In this document: positions 20,157 through 31,345 of the stretch, piece after piece | Layout: the number at the start of each line of letters is the position of its first letter | Position numbering within the stretch: position 1 is the stretch's first letter | Source: Nematopogon swammerdamellus | Taxonomy: Eukaryota; Arthropoda; Insecta; Lepidoptera; Adelidae | Reading direction: 5' to 3' | DNA length: 64,000 bases | Assembly: GCA_946902875.1 (NCBI GenBank) | Contig: OX336339.1 | Location: 26,009,349-26,073,348 of the forward strand | Program-made: the position numbers and the translations under genes | Notes under the pieces: generated by a model | Databases searched by the model: none | What the model saw: the letters and a program-made list of their open reading frames with translations, nothing else | What the model was told of the DNA's origin: nothing

Positions 20157-20840
20157 TTGATTGATTGATATGATTAGTGTAGATTCACATACTGACGTAC
20201 GTTAAACGGTCGCCCGTCTGTAGAGGGATTGTACCTCCACCTTATGTATTGGGGTGTACATAAATCGTGGGATTCCTTCCCAGCTAACAGACGCGTTAAA
20301 ATCTGCACCGAAAGGATTCAATTAAAATATATTTTCAACGTAGACTGCCCGGCGCGCGTTGCGAAAATGTTTCTCGAAGCGATATTAAATAAGCGACGGC
20401 TTCAATTTTAATGAATATAGCCTTTATCAGGCTGCAGCAGCCTAGAGGCTTAAATATAAAAATAAAATAAAGAAGAACCGCGCGGACGTTTAAGAGTTTT
20501 TAAGCAATCTCTCCGCTCCTTCGACCACTTTAATAAAGATCCAGGGGCCGTAGTTGCTACGTTTAAGGCGCGTAGTAACGCCACGTGTAGATTTTGAAGA
20601 AGTAGCCCGTGATAACTAGACCAATCTAAAGGCTAAAAACTACTGCAAAATATAGAACAATTCTTTGTCTATCGATTACACGTTTTTGGTTGTAAAATTG
20701 TATAATTTTCTATACAAACTATACGGTAACCAAATGTCGATTTTATCTTCCGCGTGAACTATGAAGACTTGATCTCTGAAACTAAAGAGAATTTGAATGG
20801 AATTTGTATAGTAAAATGACGCCATTTGTTATATCTTTTC
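20157..20840. other. no recognisable gene
   Basis: Non-repetitive. The 60-residue plus-strand frame at 20229 has no known domain. Confidence 0.4.
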
Positions 20841-21247
20841 GAGCGGCGGGTGGCCGAAAGGTTTGGGCATCGGCTTCTCATGCGAGATGCCCGCGGTTCG
20901 AATCCCGTCGGCGTGTACCAATGAGTTTTTTCTGACGAAAAAATTTACGTGCATACCTACACCTGCTGCTCCACCGTTCGGAACCGGTGTAAAACTGTAG
21001 GTCCCTTCCGTTGCCCCTTACTAGGTGGTAGGCTCAATTTGTAGCCGACTGGGTTGGTACCACCGTACTGGATGTAAGATGACCGCATAGCAACCTCGGT
21101 TGTGTTCTCCTCTAGTCCAGTATAGCCAGCAATCCAGGGAAGTCTCCGGTATGGCACCTACCTTCTCGGAGGTGATATTGGCTGGTCGGAGCATGCGCTT
21201 TGGCCCCTCCAACTCAGCCACCCATACAGGATTACATAAAAAAAAAT
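20841..21247 (+). mobile_element. SINE St: tRNA-derived, full length
   Basis: Pol III A box TGGCCGAAAGG at 20851-20861 and B box GGTTCGAATCC at 20895-20905 match both consensuses. The 44-nt spacing is usual for a tRNA. A linker and a body follow, with GTAAAACTGTAGGTCCC, GGTTGGTACCACCGTACTGG, CCGGTATGGCACCT and a TTACATAAAAAAAA tail. The body is recognisably related to the S body. The head resembles a tRNA with a long variable arm, but the downstream body makes it a SINE, not a tRNA gene. Confidence 0.9.
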
Positions 21248-21492
21248 TAATAAATCTATCGGTCACACGCTTTTCAAAGTTCTAATACGAAGTATCGCAA
21301 TTTATGAAAAAAATCTTAATGAAAACTACTACGCGCTACGCCGCGCCGCTGGCGTTACTAGGCGCCTTAAGAAGAAATCAACTGCTTTGTTATACTCAAC
21401 CTCTGACTGGCTGTAATGTTGGGGGCTATGAAGCGTCGTAAAACAATTATAGAGACTTTACGCTTCACCAGTTAAAATTTCCAAAAATGTTC

Positions 21493-21776
21493 ATCTTTTT
21501 TTTAGCCCTATTACTAAGCCTACAGCGTCTGTCTGTCCATCTGTCTGTCTGTCTGTCTGTCCGTCCGTCCGTCCGTCCGATGGCTGTATCTTTGGAACCG
21601 TAATAGCTAGCCCGTTGAACTTTCGCAGAATATGTGTTATTTTGAAGGATATAAGAACAAATAATGAAAAATTGAAAAATCAAGGGGCTTATACAAGAAA
21701 CGTGTTTTTTTTTCAAAGTTTTTGTTGTTGTTGTTGTTGTGCGGCAAGCTCGTTGCGCGAGTCCGACTCGCACAGT
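21493..21776 (-). mobile_element. family G, short subtype
   Basis: T-run, TTACTAAGCCTACAGCGTC, (CTGT)n(CCGT)n, AGCCCGTTGAACTTTC, then GCGCGAGTCCGACTCGCAC. The last bases of the terminus are lost at the junction with an S-body SINE. Confidence 0.8.
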
Positions 21777-21890
21777 GTATCCAACATGAATTGTAGGGAA
21801 GCACTGACATGGCACCTAGTTCACCCGGTGCGGGCATCACGGATGTTGTAGGTGATGTAGCCAACCGTGTCAGTTTCCATAAAAAAAAAC
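21777..21890 (+). mobile_element. SINE S body, 3' part
   Basis: GGGAAGCACTGACATGGCAC to AACCGTGTCAGTTTCCATA plus an A-run. Confidence 0.8.
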
Positions 21891-22455
21891 TTTTATTAGT
21901 TATTTTTAGTTTTATTCGCATCTCTATCTTTAACGATTTTCGCATATGCAGAGATAGGTTCGGCCTCTCCTTATCCACGTGTTATCGAAATGGATTTCCG
22001 CTAAAAAGAAGGCGAGGTCATAAACCCGCCGAGTAATCAAACTCCGCGATTTACGTCCCCCGACCCGGGGCGACACCGCCACCCGCCCCGCGCCGACTCC
22101 GCCATGAAATAACTCCTCATATCTGAATATCTGATAGCGCTGAATAAACTTTTACCGCCAATTTCGGCGCAACCCTCCCCCTCCCCTCCAGACCTTCCCC
22201 GCCGCCGCCTTATCCGCGACAATCTACAAATCCAATTTCCGAAAATCGACGTCGATCCGACAAATCATCTTGTGTGCATCCCAGGCCCTCGAGCAGCTGA
22301 GCGGCGCAGTGGATCCGCGCCGCTGCGCACGCGACACACGGAGGCAGCGCGGTGCTAAACTAGCGGCTAGATCTTGCAAGTTCTAGACGCTAAACGTACG
22401 TTTACACCATCTTCCGCTACAACGTAGTAGCTGAAAGTTATCTCTTGTCACGTTT
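21891..22455. other. no recognisable gene
   Basis: 22055-22210 is GC-rich with long C-runs. No frame is supported by a motif. Confidence 0.4.
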
Positions 22456-22828
22456 TTTAGGGTTCCGTATCCGGTGCGGGACCCTATTACTAAGCCTACG
22501 CCGTCTGTCTGTCTGTCTGTCTGTCCGTCCGTCCGTCCGTCTGTCCGAGAGCTGTATCTCTTGAACCGTAATAGTTAGCCCGTTGAAATTTTCACAGAAT
22601 ATGTGTTATTATGGCCGATATAACAACAAATAAGAAAAATAAGAAAAAGTAAAAAAATTACGGGGGTTACCATAATAGAAGAAACCAAAAGGTGTATGCG
22701 CGCGCGCCATCTACCGAAAAAAGTGTGAAGCATTTTAACTAATCATGACATTTAACTAATATGAAGCATTTCATAACACGTCATAGATGGCGTGAGTGAC
22801 GCTAACCATGACATGGCGATACGGAACC
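22456..22828 (-). mobile_element. family G, long subtype
   Basis: TTTTTAGGGTTCCGTATCCG to GACATGGCGATACGGAACCC, missing the terminal GGCCAAG hairpin, replaced by the following element. Confidence 0.82.
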
Positions 22829-23208
22829 CTAAAAATCGGTCAAGTGCGAGTTTTACTCACGCACAGAGAGTTCCGTATTTTGCTATATCATTCGTGTCAA
22901 AAAACCATATCCGTCTGTCTGCAATGCAAAGTACCTGTAGCGCCATCTATTATTTAGTAGCGTGAATATTTACTAATCTATTCTTAGCCCATTTCTCGCA
23001 TGGAGTGGAGACCGCTTAATTTTTTAAATTTTTCTTATTTTTATTATTTGCTGTTATATCGGCCATAAGAACACATATTCTGTGAAAATTTCAACTGGCT
23101 ACCTATTACGGTTCAAAAGATACAGCCCTCGGACGGACGGACGGACGGACAGACAGACGTCGTAGGCTTAGTAATAGGCTTCCGTATGCATACGGAACCC
23201 TAAAAATT
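22829..23208 (+). mobile_element. family G, third subtype, full length
   Basis: TCGGTCAAGTGCGAGTTTTA, then the interior CGCCATCTATTATTTAGTAG, then the common 3' half to CATACGGAACCCTAAAAA. It starts in the A-run at the end of the preceding copy. Confidence 0.82.
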
Positions 23209-23602
23209 ACGAAATGACAGAAAGAAGAAATATTCCAGGCGTCTATACTTTCTCTCGAGAGCTTTACAGAATACAATCTCAGCTCTCCTCAAGTAAATCC
23301 CGGCATTCGCTTTAAGCCTTGCTCTCCTCGAGCAGGCGAGGATGAAAGGCAGCGCGCTCTCCCTTAAATAAAAACAAGCCAGTTCCTCCCTTTAAAATGG
23401 GGCAGTGTACTGCGCTCAACTACTGCCCAGCTACTCTACCTTGTCGCTCCTTCGTGCGCGCCATTTCTACACACAGTAGTTAGGTAACCTACGCTTTGGA
23501 CATGCCGAAAATTCCGCCAGTTCTAAATTCAATGCGAATAAGTACAGAACTGAGAAACAAACTTCGCAAGTCACAATATTTTGTTAGTACATTATAAGTA
23601 AT
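23209..23602. other. no recognisable feature
   Basis: Non-repetitive, no coding motif. Confidence 0.4.
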
Positions 23603-23750
23603 ATTACATATCACACACGCTGAATCCCGACAAACCGTTTAAGCAGAGTAATCGGTGTTGTGCTGCAAGAACTCTGGTCAATTACAGCACAACACCGACC
23701 ACCACGTTTCGCAAAGTATTCGAACAAGATTAAATCGATCAAGCAGCAAG
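23603..23750 (-). mobile_element. SINE A2 3' fragment
   Basis: ATCACACACGCTGAATCCCG to CGATCAAGCAGCAAGTAAG, ending before the A head. A 65-bp relic of the same tail lies at 23919-23985. Confidence 0.72.
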
Positions 23751-23985
23751 TAAGTAAAGTAATATTAAAGTAATTTACAATAATTAACCCATACTACCGC
23801 TCGCAAGAACATAATAGTATTTTTAACAATTTTCAGTACGACATATTAATTAAATTGTTATTTCTCGATGGACATAAATGTAATAAAAATATTGGGACAG
23901 AAAATTATGGTTTCATACATACATACGTATCACACACACTGAATCCCGACAATCGGGGTAAGCAGAGTAATCGGTATTGTGCAGC

Positions 23986-24622
23986 AAAAAATAAATTAAA
24001 ATTAAATTAAGTAATTATGGTTTCATATTATTATCAATCATTCATACAAGGGAATCAATTAATTATCTATTGCTTTATCCGTGCGCCTCATACATGAAAG
24101 CAGAAGTGTTGTCTTGGCTACATTCAGCGGGCTCTCTTCTCAGAATGTAGTTGAGGATAAATTCAGGCCGCCCGCCCTCTGCCGGGGGCGGGCGCAGGGC
24201 GGGCGGGGCGCCGCGCACCAGATGTTCCGTCTCAAGCCGACTTTAAGATTTGGGGCATTCGTATTCGGAGTGTAACTCCATTACACTGCACTATGTGTCT
24301 ATGTAGGTAGGTACCGATACTAATAGCGGCATACCCTCGTCCGCCTTGCAACGCGCTCCGATAGAAATCAATAAGAGCTATCTTATTCTCTTTTCTAACC
24401 ACCCGAGGCAGTTCTACCTTTATATAAAACTGTGACGTAGCGTTGTTCCCCGTGTACCTAATATTTCCTATTTTTCGGGAACGCTACTAAGGGTCCTTTC
24501 CTAGATGGAGATTGAATAAAAGAGTGGTTACGTAAGTGATGTATTTATTTACCTATTTCCAAAGAGTTTGTATAATACAAACTCTTTGCCTATTTATTTA
24601 TATATATTACTTTCTTAACTAT
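23986..24622. other. no gene; GC-rich patch and hairpin
   Basis: 24165-24225 is GC-rich (GGGGGCGGGCGCAGGGCGGG). 24560-24588 is a perfect 14+1+14 palindrome with arm CAAAGAGTTTGTAT. Confidence 0.5.
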
Positions 24623-24794
24623 AACCCTGCCTCCCTATCCAGTGCCAGCCCATGCGGTAACCCACACCAGGCTGACCCTGTTTTAAAGTCCTGCCTACCT
24701 ATCTAGTCCCAGCCTATGCGGTAACCCACACCGGGCTGGTCCTGTTAAATTCCTACCTATTCAGTCAGGTGGCTCTAGCCCATGCGGAGACCCA
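24623..24794 (+). repeat. three tandem units of about 62-66 bp
   Basis: CCTGCCTACCTATCTAGTCC and CCCATGCGGTAACCCACACC recur three times (starts near 24624, 24690 and 24752), the last unit diverged. Sits just outside a Helitron end. Confidence 0.7.
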
Positions 24795-24828
24795 TTGTTT
24801 CTTATTATATTATACGAACTAGCTTTTG

Positions 24829-25319
24829 CCCGCAGCTTCGCTCGCGCTAGACTCGGTGTAATAGCAAATCCGATTTAAACGCAAATATGATTAAACGATC
24901 GCTTCTCTTATATTCTCCCTCTTTCTACCGTCCATACTTTTTTTTTATTGCTTCCGAACTGGGTGGCTCTTCCCGAGGTCGAAGCCTCAGGCGCAGCCAA
25001 TTTCACCGCCGAGGAGGTGCCGGTCCGGCTTGGAGGTGGACTAATGTTGCTGGGGAAAGGCTATTAACCAGCGATTTTAAGATCCTTGGATTGTAGGAAT
25101 GGGGAAAGATATTCCCTGGGAGCCCATTCTGTACTACACCTTTCTTTGATACTGCTCAGCCCTAAGGCTATTTATCGTGATGGTATACAGCCTATAGTGA
25201 GCTTCAAGAACTACTCTTTCCATTGGTGCAAATCGAATCAAAATCGGTTCAGTGATTATGGAATGTACCTCAAACATACATACAGACGGACGCTTTTTTT
25301 TATAAGAAGTAGAGATAGA
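24829..25319 (-). mobile_element. Helitron-like H1, full length
   Basis: On the minus strand it starts TCTATCTCTACTTCTTATAA at 25319 and ends GCGGGCAAAAGCTAG|T at 24829, after a CGCGAGCGAAGCTGC hairpin. A hairpin just before a CTAG end is the Helitron 3' pattern. About 24959-25080 has no counterpart in the other H1 copies and is probably an insertion or captured DNA. No Rep/helicase gene. Confidence 0.72.
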
Positions 25320-25321
25320 AA

Positions 25322-25360
25322 CTAGCTTTTGCTCGCGACTTCGCTCGCGATATAAATGCA
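25322..25360 (-). mobile_element. Helitron-like 3' end, tandem to H1
   Basis: CTAGCTTTTGCTCGCGACTT with TCGCTCGCG is a second reversed CTAG end, two to three bases beyond the H1 start. Only the end is recognised. Confidence 0.6.
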
Positions 25361-25369
25361 AACAAAGTA

Positions 25370-25482
25370 TCTTTGGCGCCATTTAATAGCGTGAATATGT
25401 AATAATCCATTCTTAGCACGTTTATTGTTTTTTATTTTTGCTTTTTTTATTATTTCTTTATCATATTCGTCATAATAACGGC
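25370..25482 (+). mobile_element. family G, third subtype fragment
   Basis: GGCGCCATTTAATAGCGTGA to ATCATATTCGTCATAATAA, breaking off exactly at an RTE fragment of the opposite strand, as at 6092. Confidence 0.65.
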
Positions 25483-25612
25483 TCCAACGGTCGTCGTATC
25501 TTCGGGTGACGTGCCCAGCCCACTGCCACTTGAGCTTAGCCACCCGGTGTCCAATACGACCACTTTGGAGCGTCGGCGGATTGCCTCGTTATGCCGGTCT
25601 CTTATAAAAAGC
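25483..25612 (-). pseudogene. RTE-like LINE RT C-terminal fragment
   Basis: Minus strand gives RHNEAIRRRSKVVVLDTG, then after a frame break VAKLKWQWAGHVTRRYDDRW. Same region as 6093-6192 and 57050-57275. Confidence 0.72.
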
Positions 25613-26144
25613 TCAAAGCAAAAAGGGCTCAAATTAATGGTTCCTTTTTAAATCCCACTGATCGAGAACTAAACACCTCCTTTCATCCCATGACCGCAAA
25701 CGTGCACACTCCATTACAAACTCTTCCTACTTGCCACCCCCCGCCGCCGCCCCCGAACACGTGACAACGCAAAACTTCCACGAGAGATAAGTCCCGAACC
25801 TCGATACACGCTAAGCCTCGTTTATACCGATGCGAAGTGCATTACGTGGTTTCGGAGATCTCCGGATGTAGGGAAGCCCCCGTCCCGCCCCCGTCGCGTC
25901 GGTCTACACGGCAACAGGGTGCTACGAAGTGCTCGAGATCTTCTGAATAATACCTACCTACATACCTATCTCTAATTCTGCTCTGTATAAAATTACGGAC
26001 GTTTGTCCGTAATTTTATATCATTCGGAAAACACTAAAGAGAAGTTTGTTCGCGATTTTTGTCGAGAGTCGAACTCGCGTAGATAAGGTTCCTTACCATT
26101 CCGTTTTCCGTGATAACTTTAAGACTAAGTAATATTCGTTTTTA
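25613..26144. other. no gene; short hairpin
   Basis: C-rich 25735-25755. 25987-26018 is a hairpin with perfect 14-bp arms ATAAAATTACGGAC and a 4-nt loop. Confidence 0.45.
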
Positions 26145-26461
26145 CCGTGTGGGGCCGGTACTTTAAAATAATAGCCCCACTCCATCTCTCCCCGTGTAGT
26201 CGTAAAAGGCGACTAATGGATATGACTCTCTTCTTATATTACTATGTGTAGGGTTTAACCTGCCCGGGTTGGTACCACCGCACTGATTGAAAGGTCGGTC
26301 GAAACAGCTGTGTAAGTAATTGAGGTTTTCCGTCCAGTTCAGTGTAGCCGGCACGACCGAAGGGAAGCACCGACGTGGCACCTAGTTCACCCGTGTTATG
26401 GGATGACATGACGGATGTTGTAGGTGATGTAGCCAACCGTGTCAGTTTCCATAAAAAAAAC
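26145..26461 (+). mobile_element. SINE SA: A head joined to S body, full length
   Basis: CCGTGTGGGGCCGGTACTTT (A head) to about 26244, then GGTTTAACCTGCCCGGGTTG, the GCCGGCACGACCGAAGGGAA core and the AACCGTGTCAGTTTCCATAA tail. The A head takes the place of the tRNA/5S head seen in S5. Confidence 0.82.
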
Positions 26462-26675
26462 TCGTCTCCGCCTCTACCGACGCAGCGCATCGCATCGGTC
26501 GGTTCGATACTTCCGATTTACATAAAACAACGGGCAACTCTCGGAAAATCTCAACGAAATCAAGATATACGAGATCACCTCCTCCGGCGCGACGCGCCGC
26601 CTCGCTCGCACGGCGGCGGCGCTGCTGTTTAGGAACGCATTTTGATGACGCGGTCTCCTTGGCGTGTGGATGTAA

Positions 26676-27083
26676 TTTTTAGGGTTCCTTATCCGTCGTA
26701 CGGGACCCCTGTTACTAAGCCTACGCCGTCTGTCTGTCTGTCTGTCTCTCTGTCCATCTGTCTGTCCGAGGGCTGTATCTCTTGAACCGTAATAGGTCGC
26801 CCGTTGAAATGTTCACAGAATATGTGTTATTATGGCCGATATAACAGCAAATAATAAAAATAAGAAAGAGTAGAAAATTCACGGGGGTTGCCATGGAAGA
26901 AACCAAAAAAGTGTATGCGCGCGCGCCATCTACCGAATAGAGTGTGAAGCATTTTAACTAATCATGACATCTAACTAATATGAAGCATTTCATATCACGC
27001 CATAGATGGCGTGAGTGGCGCTAACCATGACATGGCGATAAAGAACCCTCGATGCGCGAGTTCGACTCGCACTTGGCCGGTTG
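26676..27083 (-). mobile_element. family G, long subtype, full length
   Basis: TTTTTAGGGTTCCTTATCCG to TTCGACTCGCACTTGGCCGG TT. A further truncated minus-strand start (TTTTAGGTTTCCGTACCC) follows at 27084-27125. Confidence 0.87.
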
Positions 27084-27255
27084 TTTTAGGTTTCCGTACC
27101 CTGTACGGAGCTCCCGTATTTACGGATGCAATCCCTGCCCAGTGCACGTTGTGCCGAGGTGCAAAGGGGACGGCGGGATCGCGTCATACACTACTACGGC
27201 TAACAGTGCTGATGAATGCAGCACCATAGACGTATGTTATATCAATATTTTTTGT

Positions 27256-27310
27256 GACGAAGTTCCTCGTTACTCTCCAGACACTTGGCGAATGAGAGCT
27301 AGGTCGCTAC
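27256..27310 (+). repeat. minor repeat X
   Basis: GACGAAGTTCCTCGTTACTC then CCAGACACTTGGCGAATGAG; see 17381-17455. Confidence 0.6.
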
Positions 27311-27317
27311 GCGATAT

Positions 27318-27580
27318 GGTGTGTATCAAGGCAATCCGGCGACGCACCAAAGTAGTGGATATTCAACACCGGGTGGCTAACTCAAGTGGCAGTGGATGGG
27401 CACGTCGACCGACAAGAAAACGGCCATTCGAGTAACCGTATCCTACACCGGCGGGCTTGGACAGATAAACGGAATGTGGGAATAACAGTCGGACGTAATG
27501 AGTGGTTAGGTACGCACCGCTGAGAGCCGGGAGGACTGGAGGAAAATTGGAGAGGCGTATGTCCGGCAGACTGACTGACT
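27318..27580 (+). pseudogene. RTE-like LINE RT C-terminus and 3' tail
   Basis: Plus strand begins IKAIRRRTKVVDIQHRVA, breaks frame after the KWQW region, and late in the fragment reads GREDWRKIGEAYVRQ. It ends in (TGAC)n at 27564-27582, as other copies do. Frame breaks make it non-functional. Confidence 0.72.
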
Positions 27581-27582
27581 GA

Positions 27583-27888
27583 CTGGATCATTCATTCATC
27601 AGATTCACCTCCTAGATTATTGAACTTACACTTTACTTCAACGTAAAATAATTACACGTACAATTTGTCGTATCATTTAAAAATAATAATAAAAGTACGA
27701 GCTAAGTGGCGTACGAGGGGGTAGGGGTGGAGGCTGGAGGGGTGAGTGAAACGTGAACTTGAATTTGGAACGTGCTTCGAGTGGCGTCTGCTCGACCCCA
27801 CCCCCGCGCGCCTACCAATAGAGCAGCGAGCACACTGACCTGTCGACATGGCAACTAACTCGTAGTGAGCAGCAGGCGTAGGTTTTTT
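27583..27888. other. no recognisable feature
   Basis: G/C-rich patches, no motif. Confidence 0.35.
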
Positions 27889-28227
27889 TTTTTATGGATA
27901 CTTGACACGGTTGGCTACATCACCTACAACATCCGTGATGTCAGCCCATAACACCGGGTGAACTAGGTGCCATGTCAGTGCTTCCCTTCATTTCGCGCCG
28001 GCTACACTGAACTGGACGGAAAACACGAACTATTTACATAGCCGTTTCGACCGACGTTTCGCTCAGTGCGGTGGTACCAACCCGGCCGGGATAAACCCTA
28101 CCACCTAGTAAGGTAAGAAGGGAAGGGACCTACAGTTTAACGTGGTATCCGAACCACGGTCAGCCTCCAACAGTCGGGCGGTCATCCATCCAAAAACTGA
28201 CCGCACCATTAAGCTGCCGAGGCTGAC
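27889..28227 (-). mobile_element. SINE S5 with shortened 5S segment
   Basis: T-run, GACACGGTTGGCTACATCAC, S body, B-box reverse GGTATCCGAACC, then CGGTCATCCATCCAAAAACT and GAGGCTGAC. The central part of the 5S-like block is deleted. Confidence 0.8.
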
Positions 28228-28313
28228 GATCCCTTAGTCGACTTTTACGACATGCGACGGGGAGAGATGCAGTGGGACTATTCTTTTTAAGTACCGACCC
28301 CACACGGCACAAA
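28228..28313 (-). mobile_element. solo SINE A head
   Basis: GATCCCTTAGTCGACTTTTA to ACCGACCCCACACGGCAC, abutting the S5 head on one side and an St head on the other. No body of its own is left. Confidence 0.72.
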
Positions 28314-28330
28314 AATGTATATGTATGGTA

Positions 28331-28441
28331 TGCACGTAAATTTTTTCGTCAGAAAAAACTCATTGGTACACGCCGACCGGATTCGAACCGCGGACCTCTC
28401 GCATGAGAAGCCGATGCCCAAACCACTCGGCCACCCGCCGC
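28331..28441 (-). mobile_element. SINE St head fragment
   Basis: Reverse-strand A box TGGCCGAGTGG (28423-28433) and B box GGTTCGAATCC (28379-28389), then ACCAATGAGTTTTTTCTGAC and CGTGCATACC. It stops at the start of the body. Confidence 0.8.
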
Positions 28442-28489
28442 TTACCGCCGGATATGGTTAATTTGTCATTTGCATGTTTATTAATAAAA

Positions 28490-28876
28490 AAAATTGGTCA
28501 AGCGCGAGATTTACTCACGCATTGAGGGTTCCGTAGATCATAAATACCATCCCTGTCAAAAAGCCATATGCGTCTATCTTTTGTATCTGCCATACAAAAC
28601 TGCCCGTCGCGCCATCTATTATCGAGTGACGTAAACATAGTTGATTGTTAGCACGTTTATTGTATTGGGATCCCTTATTTTTTACATTTTGCTTTTTTAT
28701 TATTTGTTGGTGTATCCTACATAATAAATAACACATATTCTGGTGAAAATTTCAACCGGCTACCTATTACGGTTCAAAAGATACAGCCCTCGGACGGACA
28801 AACAGACAGACGGACAGACGGACAGACAGACGTTGTAGTTCCGTATGGACGTTGTAGTTCCGTATGGATAGAGAAC
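28490..28876 (+). mobile_element. family G, third subtype, full length
   Basis: TTGGTCAAGCGCGAGATTTA to GAGAACCCTAAAC, with a 21-bp tandem duplication near the end (GACGTTGTAGTTCCGTATG twice). Confidence 0.83.
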
Positions 28877-28908
28877 CCTAAACAAGCCATTTAGTATAAG
28901 TATAATAA

Positions 28909-29235
28909 TGTGGGGCCGGTACTTAAAAAGAATAGCCCCACTGCATCTCTCGCCATGCATGTCGTAAAAGGCGACTAAGGGATAAGGACAAGATGCCGTG
29001 CTAAAGGGCGGCAGGCTCGCCACCTCTCACCTTGGCACGGTACTTCCACTGAGTCATGCAGCAGGTGGGTCTTCGTGCCTTGCTTGCTGCTTGATCGATT
29101 GAATCTGTTCGAATACTTTGCAAAACGTGGTGGTCGGTGTTATGCTGTAATTTACCAGAGCTCTTGCAGCACAACACCGATTACTCTGCTTACCCCGATT
29201 GTCGGGATTCAGCGTGTGTGATATCTATGTATATG
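28909..29235 (+). mobile_element. SINE A2, full length
   Basis: TGTGGGGCCGGTACTTAAAA (A head) to CAGCGTGTGTGATATCTATG and TATG repeats. GTATAAT flanks both sides and may be a short target duplication. Confidence 0.83.
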
Positions 29236-29239
29236 TATA

Positions 29240-29689
29240 ATTTCATAAATACACAATGTTGCCAAATGAGAGATAAAAGCTTCCCAAATCGCACATTTGT
29301 GGCTCAACCGGTCAATGTGACAGGTTCGGCGTTATCGATGAGCGGAGTGACGGTGGCCACTGGCCGGTGTGGCCGCTGGCCGGTGTCCTGTGGCGGTCGA
29401 TGAGTGTCGCAGCACTCGCAGGCGCGTGCCATAACGTCCCGTAGTATCGGATTGCATTTAATGTCTGCAGATTCGCAATATTGGAGTCGCGAAGCTATTG
29501 CCAGATAATGGCGGAATGGTTTCGCCGAGCCCGCGCCGCCGCGCCGCCGCCTCCGGCTCAAAAGTTTAAGGCCGTGACAAACGCCAACGACCTTGAGCAT
29601 TCGGGAATTCTACATAATGTACCATGCGACTGCTAATTTCGCTTCGCACGTTCAAGTCACATTTAGCGTAGTTTGTCGCTATCAGCCTA
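29240..29689. other. no recognisable gene
   Basis: Non-repetitive; GC-rich 29528-29556. The 98-residue minus frame has no domain I know. Confidence 0.4.
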
Positions 29690-29757
29690 AAGAGTTGATC
29701 GTTCGGGGTTCGAATCCCACTTTCGTATGTTTTTTTTTTTTTTTTTTTTTTTTTTAT
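29690..29757 (+). other. B-box-containing sequence with long T-run
   Basis: GGGGTTCGAATCCCACTTTC contains a perfect GGTTCGAATCC B box, followed by a T-run of about 29. No matching A box was found, so this is at best a degraded tRNA-derived retroposon. Confidence 0.35.
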
Positions 29758-30306
29758 TATTTTAATTATTAAAATGATTGTGGCTTATGTAACTGATGCG
29801 TGATTCTAATTTTTTATTTTTTATTATTTTACCTAAATAACATTTTATTGTAATTTCTTCCAAATTATTTGAGTTCATGTACTTACCACTTTTTATAAAC
29901 CTCTAAATAGACTATCAATGAAAACTAAAATAAAAATAGGTAGGTAGGTAATAGGTAGATAGGCATTTAGGTATGTATGGCAAATATCATAGCAACATAG
30001 GTACCGGCCGGCGCGCGCGGCGCGCGCGGCGGCAGCATGGCACGGTGCGGTGGGGTGCGGTGCGGTGCGGTAACTCAGTAGCAGCGTGCGGTGCGGAGGC
30101 GGCACGGCGGCGGCGGCGGCGGAGGCGGCGGCGGCGGCGGCGCGGTGGAGGCGCGGGAGGCGCAGACAGCGTTATACCACAGTACCTATTAGTTATTCTG
30201 TGGTTATACCAACGAAAGCCATGCGTATAACGCCCCGTCAAGTTACGTACCGGAGCGTATACTGATAGATACCACAGAAGAGAGATATTACTGATACGGT
30301 CGTACT
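29758..30306. repeat. intergenic with (GGC)n and G/C runs
   Basis: 30003-30160 is strongly GC-rich, with GCGCGCGCGGCGCGCGCGGC and (GGC)n around 30097-30150. Flanking sequence is AT-rich with (GGTA)n-like runs at 29938-29955. The frames through it are low complexity. Confidence 0.55.
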
Positions 30307-30695
30307 GTATACTGGTACGGAAAATGACACGGTGGCAACATCACCTACAATACAACATCCGAGATGTCAGCTCGTAACAACTGGTGAAGTAGGTGCTATG
30401 TCAGTGCTTTTCTTCGGTCGTACCGGCTTCACTGAACTGGACGGAAAAAAAGAAGGGAGTCATATCCCGAAATAGTTTGTATTTTCCGTCCAGTTTAGTG
30501 TAGCCGGCACGACCAAAGGGAAGCACTGACATGGCACCTAAGTTCACCCGGTGTTATGGGCTGACATCACGGATGTTATAGGTGATATAGCAAACTGTGT
30601 CAGTTTACATAAAAAAATCCCTCAGTCGCCTTTTACGACATGCACGGGGAGAGATGCAGTGGGGCTATTATTTTAAATTACCATCCCACACGGTA
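30307..30695 (-). mobile_element. SINE SA interrupted by another SINE
   Basis: GACACGGTGGCAACATCACC to GAACTGGACGGAAAA, an internal deletion, GAAGGGAGTCATATCCC, then after the nested SINE the A head from TCCCTCAGTCGCCTTTTACG to CATCCCACACGGTAC. Confidence 0.75.
30469..30616 (+). mobile_element. SINE S body nested in an SA element
   Basis: GAAATAGTTTGTATTTTCCG to ACTGTGTCAGTTTACATAAA with an A-run. ATCCC on both sides fits a short target duplication. Opposite in direction to its host. Confidence 0.75.
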
Positions 30696-30699
30696 CAAA

Positions 30700-31345
30700 T
30701 ATACCTAACCTACCTATCTTTTTTCCATTCGATCCAAACACAGAAGACAGAAATGACGACCGACACGCGGGCGCAGCAGGGCAGGAGCGAGCAAGCGAGC
30801 CCGGAACTAAAATTGTATCTAGTATTGAAGTGCCTGCTAAATTGACGAAGGCAAAAATTTTACCCTTCCGACTGAAGAATTACGTCAATAATTTCATGTA
30901 GGCGTTTTCTGTTTTTTATTTTTATCTCCTTTCGTGGATAAAATAATAAAACAAATTGAATAGAGTTTTCTCAGAGCTTTGTGACCTTTGAATCGGTGGT
31001 ATTGTAAAATTGTAATAATACACACATACTCAGATTTTCAAAAATTCATGCTTTTTTTATATATTTTTAATTTTATGTTTATTACTTACTTTTACTCATT
31101 ATTAAAAAAACCAGCAATGCACTTTGTTGGTAAGGAACCAAAATATAGGTTGGTATTTTTTTAATTTTCTGAATGTGTGTCAATTGGTCAGTTTTGGACC
31201 TTCTTTGTCGCACTTTTTGCATGTTTTGCGTATTTGGCGTTTGTCACCGCCTTAACATTTAGATTTCGTTTATAGCTCGTTCCAGTTAATGTATGGTTTA
31301 TACTTAACCGCTTCGTGTAGTGTCTGCTTAAAGTTCATAACTTTC
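30700..31345. other. no recognisable feature
   Basis: AT-rich from 30900. No repeat shared inside the window. Confidence 0.4.

Noticed and set aside
20841..20915. Possible tRNA gene with perfect A and B boxes
   Set aside because: The acceptor arms do not close and a SINE body follows; the same head recurs at 28331-28441.
26721..26906. Recurrent frame with a hydrophobic stretch like a signal peptide (also at 2246, 5647, 10741, 18886)
   Set aside because: It is the same non-coding region of family G each time; stops and shifts vary and the frame crosses the CTGT microsatellite.
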